The translations under genes were made by a program, and so were the position numbers. The notes below the pieces were generated by a model. It searched no databases, was not told the origin of the DNA, and saw only the letters and a program-made list of their open reading frames with translations. Shown piece by piece: positions 37,296-44,510 of a stretch of DNA of 64,000 bases. The DNA is from Halorubrum sp. CSM-61 (GTDB lineage Archaea > Halobacteriota > Halobacteria > Halobacteriales > Haloferacaceae): positions 19,219-83,218 of the forward strand of contig NZ_RJJW01000012.1 in assembly GCF_003781945.1 (NCBI RefSeq), given 5' to 3'. Each line of letters begins with the position of its first letter. Position 1 is the stretch's first letter.

Positions 37296-37920
37296 GCCTC
37301 TTCCAGTTCCTCGACCTTCTCGCGACGGTCCGCTTCGAGGTCGGGGAGGTCGCGTTCGAGGCTGTCGAGCCTCTCGATCTCGGACTCCAACTCGTCGCGC
37401 TCACGCTTGCACTCGCGGATCTCCGCGTCGATCGAGTCGGTGTCGATCGGACGCATGATGATCTCGCGGAGGTCATCGCCGCGCGCCACCGCCCGGCGCG
37501 CCTCGTTGTTCTCTAAAAGGAACGCGAATAGGTCGGCCAGTTCGGGGTCGTTAAGGTAGGGATCGCCGCCGAAGGTGACGGAGTCACCGCGGCGCTGGAG
37601 CGTCCGCGTGTACGTTTCGTCGCCGAGTTCAAGCGTCACTTCACCCTTCTCGGCGTCGCCTTTCAATGAACTCTTCCGGCTGCCGAGTCCGGCCATCAGT
37701 GCCTGTAGGAAGGAGGTCCGGTTGGTCGCATTTCGCCCGGTCAAAATCGAGACGCCGTCGGGAAGCGTCACCGACGCCTCGTCGATGCCACCGATGTTCC
37801 GGACATCGACGCGGACGGCTGATTTCGAGATTTGATCCATTAATATTGATAAAAAACGGCACTAGAAGTGTTAAATCTACCCTTTGCGGATCGGGGCAAT
37901 GTTAAGTTAAGAACCGGGTG

Positions 37921-38605
37921 GTCGGGGTGATATTAAGTTAAGAATGAGACGGTGGTGGCTTCGAATACTCCATTCCGAAAGCAACCGCCTCAACGGCTGT
38001 ACAGACTGGATAGACTTGGAGTTTGTGAAGGGCGAGAACGGACACCCCACGAACACATTGAAACCGATATTCAACCCATCTTGCTGAACTATAACTTTTA
38101 AATACAAAACAATATTTTGATGGTTTGGATGTCGATCGGGTCGAACAGCAATTCACAACTGGATTCAAAAGTCCGATCTACAGCCAGCTAACGGTGCGAG
38201 CCCGAATCGTGTCGAGGTCGTTGAGAACGCAAATCAAATCGACTCAGACAGATTCTAGCAATATGCTGCTGTGGATCCTCCCATAAATGAATTTCCTCAC
38301 GTTAACGTTTCCCGGTCAAAAATAAACAATATAGTTTGGTGTTTCTCCGTGATTTCAGAGAGAAACACCACGTTGACAATGTGCTGTTTCTCGTTGGCGC
38401 TGTCAGACATCTCACAGCTGCGCTCTCACGAACCTCGCTCCGATTTCAAATCACTCGTCATGAAATCGGAATGCCATTGAACATATCATTAGAAAAGTAA
38501 AACAAAGGATCTCTCTGTTATCAAATATATTTCGAAATGTGGAGCCGACGGCGGCAGAACCATGGCTCCGAGCCTTCGCTGTCTGATGGAACCGATGCTT
38601 AAGTT
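37921..38605 (+). pseudogene. IS6-family transposase, decayed
   Basis: Reads in pieces as ESNRLNGCTDWIDLEFV, a shifted middle with PIYSQLT-like and FLHVNV-like text, HHVDNVLFLV and, at the end, SNIFRNVEPTAAEPWLRAFAV with NRC, stopping near 38604. The left end carries TTAAGTTAAGAATGAG, shared with the relic at 32815. An extra copy of the end sequence lies at 37903, implying nested insertions. Many stops. Confidence 0.75.
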
Positions 38606-38609
38606 AACA

Positions 38610-38783
38610 TGCCCACTGGTCGCCGGCGATGCGTTTGCTGGGGCTGTCCTTGCCGCTCGATACGACGGTGTCACTGATCTTCACGAGTTGGCCATAATCG
38701 GCAATACAGCGGGAGCGGCTGCTGTCACCACTGACAGTCCATACGAACCAGATAGTGTAGCGAGAATAGATCAATTGTTCTGA
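38610..38783 (+). pseudogene. PfkB-family sugar kinase, C-terminal remnant
   Basis: The text VAGDAFAGAVLAARYDGVTD and IIGNTAGAAAVTTDSPYEPDSVARIDQLF matches the C-terminus of PfkB kinases (GAGDAF anion-hole motif, then the NAAGAxxV helix). Everything upstream was replaced by the IS6 relic. It suggests that a sugar or keto-deoxy-sugar kinase once stood here, perhaps part of the catabolic island. Confidence 0.7.
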
Positions 38784-38866
38784 AAAAGGGGATAGGAAGG
38801 ATTTTTGAGCCAAGCTTGTGTCTCATTTCCAGTATTATTATCAGGGCTCAATAAATAACAAACCCC

Positions 38867-39148
38867 ATGTACGACTTAACAGGTTTCCAGCGAGATCTGC
38901 TAGTTGTGATTGCTGGCCTCAACGAACCTCACGGGCTCGCAATTAAAGACGAGCTTGAGGAGTACTACCAGAAAGAGATCCACCATGGACGGCTGTATCC
39001 GAATCTCGATACCCTTGTTGAGAAGGGCCTTGTTGAAAAAAGTCAGAAGGATCGTCGGACGAACGCGTACGAACTGGCTCGCCGTGGGGAGCGTGAGATA
39101 GAGGCCCGGATTGAGTGGGAATCCGATCACATTGAGCACGGGGTGTAA
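38867..39148 (+). CDS. PadR-like winged-helix regulator
   Basis: 93 residues: FQRDLLVVIAGLNEPHGLAIKDELEEYY, HHGRLYPNLDTLVEKGLVEKSQKDRRTNAYELARRGEREI, the standard PadR winged helix. It lies 105 bases upstream of orc1/cdc6 on the same strand. Two TTTCCGGAAA palindromes lie between the two genes and are candidate binding sites either for this protein or for Orc1. Confidence 0.85.
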   Translation: MYDLTGFQRDLLVVIAGLNEPHGLAIKDELEEYYQKEIHHGRLYPNLDTLVEKGLVEKSQKDRRTNAYELARRGEREIEARIEWESDHIEHGV

Positions 39149-39161
39149 GGAACTCTCGAAA

Positions 39162-39207
39162 TTTCCGGAAAATCGTATAACGGGAGCACCTTCAATGTTT
39201 CCGGAAA
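39162..39207. promoter_or_regulatory. paired TTTCCGGAAA palindromes upstream of orc1
   Basis: Copies at 39162-39171 and 39198-39207, 36 bases apart, the second extended as GTTTCCGGAAACGACCCG. The form resembles haloarchaeal origin-recognition boxes (TTCC..GGAAAC followed by G-rich sequence). Confidence 0.55.
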
Positions 39208-39253
39208 CGACCCGAGTACAGTTTTGTATCCCGAGCGAGAAGCCGATGGCACC

Positions 39254-40279
39254 ATGATCCGCGATGCTCGCGTACTCCGTGCCGGGTTCGTTCCCCAAGA
39301 GGTTGAGCATCGCGACGCCGAAGTCAATCACCTCTCTAGTGTTCTCGAACCTATTACAAACGGAGAGCCGGCAGACACAGCGATATTGACTGGTCCAAGT
39401 GGGACAGGAAAGACGTGTATTTCGCGGTTCGTCACGGAACGACTGCGCGAAGAAGTTCTCGATGTCGAGACCACCTACGTCAACTGCTGGCGCAACTACA
39501 CCCGATTCCGTACCCTCTACCAGATTCTCGATGACATCGGGAAGACAATCGACATCCATCGCCAGTCAACGCCCCATGATGAGCTGATCGACCGGCTCCA
39601 ACAGTACGATGGCTCTCGAACAGTGGTCATCCTCGACGAGGCAGATCAGCTTGAGGATCCAAGCGTCATCTATGATCTCCACAGCCTGCCGCAGTTCGCG
39701 ATCATCTGTATTGCGAACAAAGAAGAGGAGCTGTTCAGCCAAGTTGACGATCGGCTCGTGAGTCGGTTGCGTTCGAGTGAACACGTCCGGATGGACAAAT
39801 ACCACAACGAACAGCTGTTCGACATTCTGAGCGCTCGATCGAAGTGGGGACTTGAGAACGGTGTTATCACGGACGACCAGCTGTATCAGATCGCGGATGC
39901 CGCCGCCGGCGATGCTCGACTGGCGATCGGGATGCTCCGGAGTGCGGCCAGCACGGCTGCGCGGGAGAATCACGATCGCATTACGACTGAGATTCTCACC
40001 GAGGCGGCTGAAGACGCTAAGGCGCAAATTAAACAGAAGAGCCTCGACTCGCTCACGCCACACCAGCGGGTCGTGTACGATATCGTCCGCGATCACGGCC
40101 CGCTCGCCCCAGGCGAAATTCACAGCCGCTACACTGCGGAAGTCGATGACCCACGGACGAAACGCACTGTTCGAACGTATCTCTCGAAGATGGCCCAGTA
40201 CAATCTGCTTGAGGCAGAAGGGACGAGTCGGGACCGGGAGTACTCGCTCGTCGATTCAGCGGCTGCGTCGCCTATGTAG
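39254..40279 (+). CDS. orc1: Orc1/Cdc6 replication initiator
   Basis: 341 residues from ATG 39254 (MIRDARVLRAGFVPQEVEHRDAEVNHL); another ATG at 39224 in the frame is less like the family start. Walker A GPSGTGKT, Walker B VVILDEADQ, sensor-1 region IICIANKEE, arginine region RLRSSEHVRM and a C-terminal winged helix (SLTPHQRVVYDIVRDHGPLAPGEIHSRY). It binds origin repeats and loads the helicase. It is a short paralogue, as found on haloarchaeal megaplasmids. Confidence 0.92.
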   Translation: MIRDARVLRAGFVPQEVEHRDAEVNHLSSVLEPITNGEPADTAILTGPSGTGKTCISRFVTERLREEVLDVETTYVNCWRNYTRFRTLYQILDDIGKTIDIHRQSTPHDELIDRLQQYDGSRTVVILDEADQLEDPSVIYDLHSLPQFAIICIANKEEELFSQVDDRLVSRLRSSEHVRMDKYHNEQLFDILSARSKWGLENGVITDDQLYQIADAAAGDARLAIGMLRSAASTAARENHDRITTEILTEAAEDAKAQIKQKSLDSLTPHQRVVYDIVRDHGPLAPGEIHSRYTAEVDDPRTKRTVRTYLSKMAQYNLLEAEGTSRDREYSLVDSAAASPM

Positions 40280-40375
40280 TGACTCTGAGGCCGTGGAGTA
40301 GGTGTCTCGTGGCTTTATACAAGTCTTCTTCAGACATATTCTCCTCCGAAATGGATGATCGTTGAGGGCTGCGTA

Positions 40376-40416
40376 TTAACCAACAATTTGCCCAGTCATA
40401 CCGAAATGTTGGTTAA
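40376..40416. promoter_or_regulatory. inverted repeat A (TTAACCAACA / TGTTGGTTAA)
   Basis: Perfect 10-bp arms at 40376-40385 and 40407-40416, spacer 21. It lies after orc1, on the side of the operon at 41647 before the IS630 inserted between them. Confidence 0.85.
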
Positions 40417-40441
40417 CTCGACAATCAAGGGCGACAGCCAC

Positions 40442-40462
40442 CTCGGAAAGAATCTTGGAAAC
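40442..40462 (+). promoter_or_regulatory. CTCGGAAA-N6-TGGAAAC box downstream of repeat A
   Basis: 17 of 21 positions agree with 44355-44375 beside repeat B, at nearly the same distance from the repeat (25 and 27 bases). It resembles an origin-recognition box half. Confidence 0.45.
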
Positions 40463-40560
40463 AGTCTACTACTCCTCAATATCCGGCGACAGAGTTCGGA
40501 TTGAACTCTGGTACAGTCCTTTCTGGAAGTCCGGAAGCGCCGCGCCGTCGCTTATTGAGA

Positions 40561-41619
40561 GAGTGACTAGTTATTGATACTCACGGACATAAATACGCAA
40601 ACACATCTGGGATTTCGACCCGGTTGAGTACAGAGAGAGCAGCCTCACGGAGATCGTCGAGTGTGTCAAACAGGCGGTTCCCAAGTTCTTGATCAAGTTG
40701 TCTCCAACACTCTTCCGCGGGGTTCAGCTCCGGTGAACCCCGCGGTAGGTAACAGAGTTCTATCGGTGTATCTTCAGCAAACTCTTGGACCTTGTTCGCC
40801 GTGAAATACGAGGCGTTGTCCAAAACGACGCAAATCTTCTCGCCGAATTCAGTCTGAAGTGCGTCGAGAAGTCGAATCGTCGTGTCGCTGTTAAAATTCC
40901 CTGCACACGGCAGGAAGAACGTATCACCGCCATCGCTGACTGCACCAAGCAACTTGATACTATCCCACGCGCCCGTCACCGGCAGTGACGGGCGCTCTCC
41001 TTCCGGAAACCACGCATAAATCAACGTCGAGAGAACCTGTCTCGTCTGATCGATGGTCAGGATCGTGTATTCGTCGTCCAGGTCGTTGCGCTTTTTTTGA
41101 AGCCTCCTTTCCAGGCTTCTTGGGCTCTTTCGTCGGATTTGTAGAACTCCGGCCGGGCTGTCTTCCAGGACAGCCCGGCCTCAGACATCAATCTCCGGAC
41201 GTGCCGCTCACAGTACTCAACGTCAAACTCTTCGACGAGATAGTGACGAGCTAGTGGAACAGACCACGCGGGCGCGTCTAATCCTACTTCCTCAGGCGAT
41301 TCGTGAAGTACCTTGACGAACCGCTTGTGCTGTTCATCAGAGAGTTCGGTTGGTCTGCCTTCGCGCGGATCGTCGTAGGCGACTTGCTCGACCGGCTCAT
41401 CAGCGAGCCGGTCGAGCCGGCCAACCCACCGAGACAACCATGGACCGGTGTAGCCGTATCGTTCAGCAACCTCCGCCATCGTTGCATCGTCTTCTTCAAG
41501 ATAGTTGATCACCGCCATTAGCCGCTGTGTCGGCTTTTTATCTTCGACCTCCGCGAGAGCGTCGCGGAGGTCGTCAAGAGTGGCGGCGTCAAGCGTGGAC
41601 ATACTTGCTAATCACACTC
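40561..41619 (-). mobile_element. IS630-family insertion sequence
   Basis: About 1.06 kb. Ends were estimated from imperfect inverted repeats: GAGTGACTAGTTATTGA at the left and, complemented, GAGTGTGATTAGCAAGTA at the right. It probably inserted between repeat A and the operon at 41647. It carries one two-frame transposase. Confidence 0.7.
40581..41602 (-). CDS. IS630-family transposase, two frames joined at a slippery A7
   Basis: Frame 1 (41602-41057) has the helix-turn-helix (MAEVAERYGYTGPWLSRWV) and linker (RHVRRLMSEAGLSWK). After GGFKK the run of seven adenines (complement near 41093-41099) allows a -1 shift into KRNDLDDEYTILTIDQTRQ, which supplies the first catalytic Asp and joins frame 2: VVLDNASYF (second Asp) and PELNPAEECW (Glu). 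A A-AAA-AAG slip is a known way for IS630 elements to make the full transposase. Alternatively it is a simple indel. Confidence 0.75.
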
Positions 41620-41646
41620 TAACCTAAAGAATATTTAGCTGACAGT

Positions 41647-42597
41647 ATGAGTATGGAAGACCACCCACCATCGAACCGGATGGCAGCCGACAAGCCGACC
41701 CGGGGAGCTGACCGCAATCTGGGCTTGGCAGATCAGGGCGATCCGGCCACAGAAGAGATGCTCCTACCGTCACTCGACGACGGGATCACACTGCTCGACG
41801 TTGACGGCGGCCGTGGCGTTCCAATCCTCCAGTCGCTCGTGCTTGATCACCTCCTGTTACACGATGGGCCCGCCTTCTGGGTCGACGCAAACGGCCACGC
41901 AACGACGACCACGCTGTCTCAGATCGCACCCAGCCAACGGTTACTCAACCGAATCCACGTCGCACGCGGATTCACCGCGTACCAGCACTACGGCACCGTC
42001 TGCGATCTCCCTACAGCGGCGAACAAATCGATCCAGACATCCACCGCCGATATCGGGGCGACCAGTCGAGTGGCTCCAGATCGTAACGAGGACACCTCGC
42101 CCCATACACCCGCCCTCATCGTCGCGCCGGCAGTCGACGCCCAGTACCGTACTGACGATACTCTCGGCGAGGCCCACGCGAAAACGCTTCAGGCTCGAAC
42201 TCTCGCCCGGTTGGCGACCTACGCTAATGGGTACGACATCCCGGTGCTCGTTACGCGAACCGAACAGAACGAATTCACCGAGCCGGTCGCGACGGTCGCC
42301 GACAACCACCTCAAGTGCGAGCAGACTCGGATGGGACCACGGCTCGTCGGCGAGGACTTTGAGACGCTTGTTTATCCCGTCGACGACGGCGCGTACTACC
42401 AGACGACGTTCGCGTACTGGCGGCAGCTGCTCGCGGCACGCGCCACGCAGGTCGGCGTGGAACCAACGACGCCGGCGCCGTCGACGTCGACCCCGGAGGG
42501 TGTCGGGACGGGCGTCACAGCTGATGGTGAAACGGTGGCGACCACCGCGGATCCCTTGCTTGATGCGTGGACCGCAAGCGGGACAGGAGGCCGATAG
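41647..42597 (+). CDS. degenerate RecA/RadA-like protein
   Basis: 316 residues with the look of the RecA/KaiC core but without ATPase motifs. GITLLDVDGGRGVPILQSLVLDHLL occupies the P-loop position with no GK[ST], and ALIVAPAVD stands at Walker B without the acidic end. The telltale RadA-like HVARGFTAYQHY, PVLVTRTEQNEFTEPVATVADNHL, and YPVDDGAYYQTTFAYW are preserved. The C-terminal 60 residues are low-complexity Thr/Pro. It opens the operon leading to the exonuclease. A structural or regulatory partner of replication proteins is inferred. Confidence 0.65.
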   Translation: MSMEDHPPSNRMAADKPTRGADRNLGLADQGDPATEEMLLPSLDDGITLLDVDGGRGVPILQSLVLDHLLLHDGPAFWVDANGHATTTTLSQIAPSQRLLNRIHVARGFTAYQHYGTVCDLPTAANKSIQTSTADIGATSRVAPDRNEDTSPHTPALIVAPAVDAQYRTDDTLGEAHAKTLQARTLARLATYANGYDIPVLVTRTEQNEFTEPVATVADNHLKCEQTRMGPRLVGEDFETLVYPVDDGAYYQTTFAYWRQLLAARATQVGVEPTTPAPSTSTPEGVGTGVTADGETVATTADPLLDAWTASGTGGR

Positions 42598-42599
42598 GG

Positions 42600-42920
42600 A
42601 TGGGGCGCACGAATCCGACGTACCGTGATGCGCTCCGGGCCATCAAAGAGCGGTGGTCTGATTTCAGACGGGCACTGCGGCGTCGCGACCAGCCGCGATT
42701 CGACCGGCTGTTCGAGTACGCTCGCGAACACGCCGACGCAAGCGGGCTGTTGAACCACCAGAATCCGCTGCTGCCGGCGCTTCTCAGTATCGATCTCGAA
42801 CAGGAGGCGCACCTTGAGGACCACGAGAAACGTATTGAAGACCTCGAGCGGCAGCTTTCAGAGGTGAGTGATACCAGTACAGACTCATCCGTCGAGGATG
42901 ACACTCGAGGGCCAGAATGA
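42600..42920 (+). CDS. conserved small protein of the polymerase operon
   Basis: 106 residues from ATG 42600, two bases after the upstream stop. Basic N-terminal helix-rich part (TYRDALRAIKERWSDFRRALRRRDQPRFDRLFEYA), then an acidic tail with a short coiled coil (EQEAHLEDHEKRIEDLERQLSEV). No named function. It overlaps the exonuclease start by four bases, so the three genes are coupled. Confidence 0.7.
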   Translation: MGRTNPTYRDALRAIKERWSDFRRALRRRDQPRFDRLFEYAREHADASGLLNHQNPLLPALLSIDLEQEAHLEDHEKRIEDLERQLSEVSDTSTDSSVEDDTRGPE

Positions 42921-43564
42921 CCGAGTTGACAACGATCGCCTTCGACATCGAGACGACGGGATTCGAGACGACAGACGAACTCACAGTCGTTGGGTTCGAT
43001 TCGGCTGTCGCATCTCGTGTGTTTCTCAATACGGGTAGCATGACACCCCCAAAAGCCCTGGGAGAACAGCTAAACGATACCATACAGACACCGGTCAAGC
43101 TCTCACTCCACGACAGCGAACAGGAACTTCTGAATGAACTGGCGACGTTCGTCACGTCGACACTCAGCCAACGCGACGCGAAACTCGTCGCGTACAACGG
43201 TGAGCGATGGAATGGCGGCTTTGATCTGCCGTTTCTACGGACACGACACAGCGCACATGGATTTGAGTGGCCGTTTGGCACGCTTCCGTACGTCGACGTG
43301 ATGGACGTCTTCGAGACGCGCTTCAACACTAGCAACGACAAGCTGGGTGGCGTCTACAAGGAGCTGGTCGGTGAGGGGTTGAACGAGCTGGATCCGTTCA
43401 CCGACAGTCAAGAGGCTGTCACAGCGTGGGAGGAGGGACGATTCGAACCACTCATCACCCACAACGTCGCTGATATCAGGCGCACCCGCGCGCTGATGGC
43501 ACTGGCAGAACGTTACTGTTCGAAGTCAGATTTCTCGATGAAATCGCTTGAGCCGATCGTCTGA
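42917..43564 (+). CDS. stand-alone DEDD 3'-5' exonuclease (RNase H-like)
   Basis: 215 residues. Exo I FDIETTGF gives Asp10 and Glu12, Exo II YNGERWNGGFDLPFL gives Asp103, Exo III HNVADIRRT gives His182 and Asp186. The pattern resembles the proofreading domain of B-family polymerases, with His in place of the Exo III Tyr. The nearby PolB lacks these motifs, so this protein may supply proofreading in trans. It is the last gene of the three-gene operon. Confidence 0.8.
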   Translation: MTELTTIAFDIETTGFETTDELTVVGFDSAVASRVFLNTGSMTPPKALGEQLNDTIQTPVKLSLHDSEQELLNELATFVTSTLSQRDAKLVAYNGERWNGGFDLPFLRTRHSAHGFEWPFGTLPYVDVMDVFETRFNTSNDKLGGVYKELVGEGLNELDPFTDSQEAVTAWEEGRFEPLITHNVADIRRTRALMALAERYCSKSDFSMKSLEPIV

Positions 43565-43581
43565 GAATCTCTTGTCGTCGA

Positions 43582-44193
43582 TCATTCGACGACGGAGGTG
43601 CTACTGTCACCATCATCCTCAGTACCCGTGCTTGTCAAGTGACCAGTCCGGATTGCTTCGCCGATTGCGAGGGTTGCTTCTGCGAGCGCGAGGTTGCGTC
43701 GCGTCGTTTGCCATTCTGTGAGGAAGGCACCGTTGTCGCTGTCGGCATCGTCGATATCTAGTTCACGGGCGAACTCCTCGGGTGAATCAACATCATATTC
43801 CTCGCGCCACGCCTGTATCTGTGCCTTCATGTCAGCGATTCCAGATGCGATCTCTTCGGGCGTCCATTCGGCGAGGAGTGACTTGGAATATTCGGTGACG
43901 ATGGCTGTTTCCGAACGGCGGTAGTGCGTCGTCTGTCCATCCTGTGATGTCGTCACTTGGCCAGCACCTTCGAGCGTCCGAAGGTGCTTTCGTGCTGTGG
44001 TCGGCGAGACACGTGCGCGATCGGCGATCTGTCCCGCAGACGTCGGATCGTACACACGAGAGATGACTTCGTACACTCGTTCAAAGGTTGTCGTCTCCTT
44101 GATCCATTCCTCTTCGACGGCGTCGTTCACATCACGGTGTTCGGTGCCGCCATCCGAGCTTATTCGGTGGAGCGGGAACGGCTCCTCGGACAT
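43582..44193 (-). CDS. winged-helix regulator next to polB
   Basis: 203 residues from ATG 44193 (MSEEPFPLHRISSDGG); the frame to 44259 is not used. Winged helix: VYEVISRVYDPTSAGQIADRARVSPTTARKHLRTLEGAGQVTTSQDGQTTHYRRS, then a helical C-terminus. It is divergent from polB over 317 bases that hold inverted repeat B and the origin-box-like motif. A role in controlling the polymerase module is likely. Confidence 0.8.
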   Translation of the reverse strand: MSEEPFPLHRISSDGGTEHRDVNDAVEEEWIKETTTFERVYEVISRVYDPTSAGQIADRARVSPTTARKHLRTLEGAGQVTTSQDGQTTHYRRSETAIVTEYSKSLLAEWTPEEIASGIADMKAQIQAWREEYDVDSPEEFARELDIDDADSDNGAFLTEWQTTRRNLALAEATLAIGEAIRTGHLTSTGTEDDGDSSTSVVE

Positions 44194-44285
44194 TATGTGC
44201 CAACTAACGAGAGAACCGTATAATAACCTGTGAGGTGGTCTATTGTTCACCAAATCCAAGAGATAGGGAACCGTCCAGAGTATCC

Positions 44286-44327
44286 TTAACCAACATCCAT
44301 CTGTGAGACGGTCGTTTTGTTGGTTAA
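44286..44327. promoter_or_regulatory. inverted repeat B (TTAACCAACA / TGTTGGTTAA)
   Basis: Perfect arms 44286-44295 and 44318-44327, spacer 22, between the divergent regulator (43582) and polB. Confidence 0.9.
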
Positions 44328-44354
44328 CACGCTTTCGGGGGTTCAGATAACAAG

Positions 44355-44380
44355 CTCGGAAACGATTCTGGAAACGGGGG
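44355..44380 (+). promoter_or_regulatory. origin-box-like motif before polB
   Basis: CTCGGAAACGATTCTGGAAAC followed by GGGGGT. The TGGAAAC plus G-string layout resembles haloarchaeal ORBs. It mirrors the motif at 40442. Confidence 0.55.
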
Positions 44381-44510
44381 TACCGAAGCGAATACGCAAG
44401 AATACGTTGTTTCTGTCAAGCCGATCTCCATTTCCCGAAATCCGGAACAGACACGCCGGCGATTATGCGAGACTCCGGTGTGGAGACTGGTAGGTGGATG
44501 ACTACCACAA

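Larger units (their letters stand above)
34493..37840 (-). pseudogene. archaea-specific SMC-related protein, interrupted by an ISH8-type element
   Basis: The N-terminal part (37840-37296) has a degenerate P-loop (LTGRNATNRTSFLQA) and the start of a coiled coil. The C-terminal part (35893-34493) has long heptads, a single zinc-hook-like motif (CWTCGSEV), a second coil and the ATPase C-lobe (LSESEREVTGLVFALAGYLVH, FVLLDSLEAID). Dropping the element and one copy of the 11-bp duplication restores 645 codons in frame (EELEEAQAELEAV). The intact protein would be an SMC/Rad50-like ATPase acting with the RdfA-like neighbour. A separately started C-terminal product from ATG 35896 is possible but would lack the P-loop. 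Confidence 0.85.
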
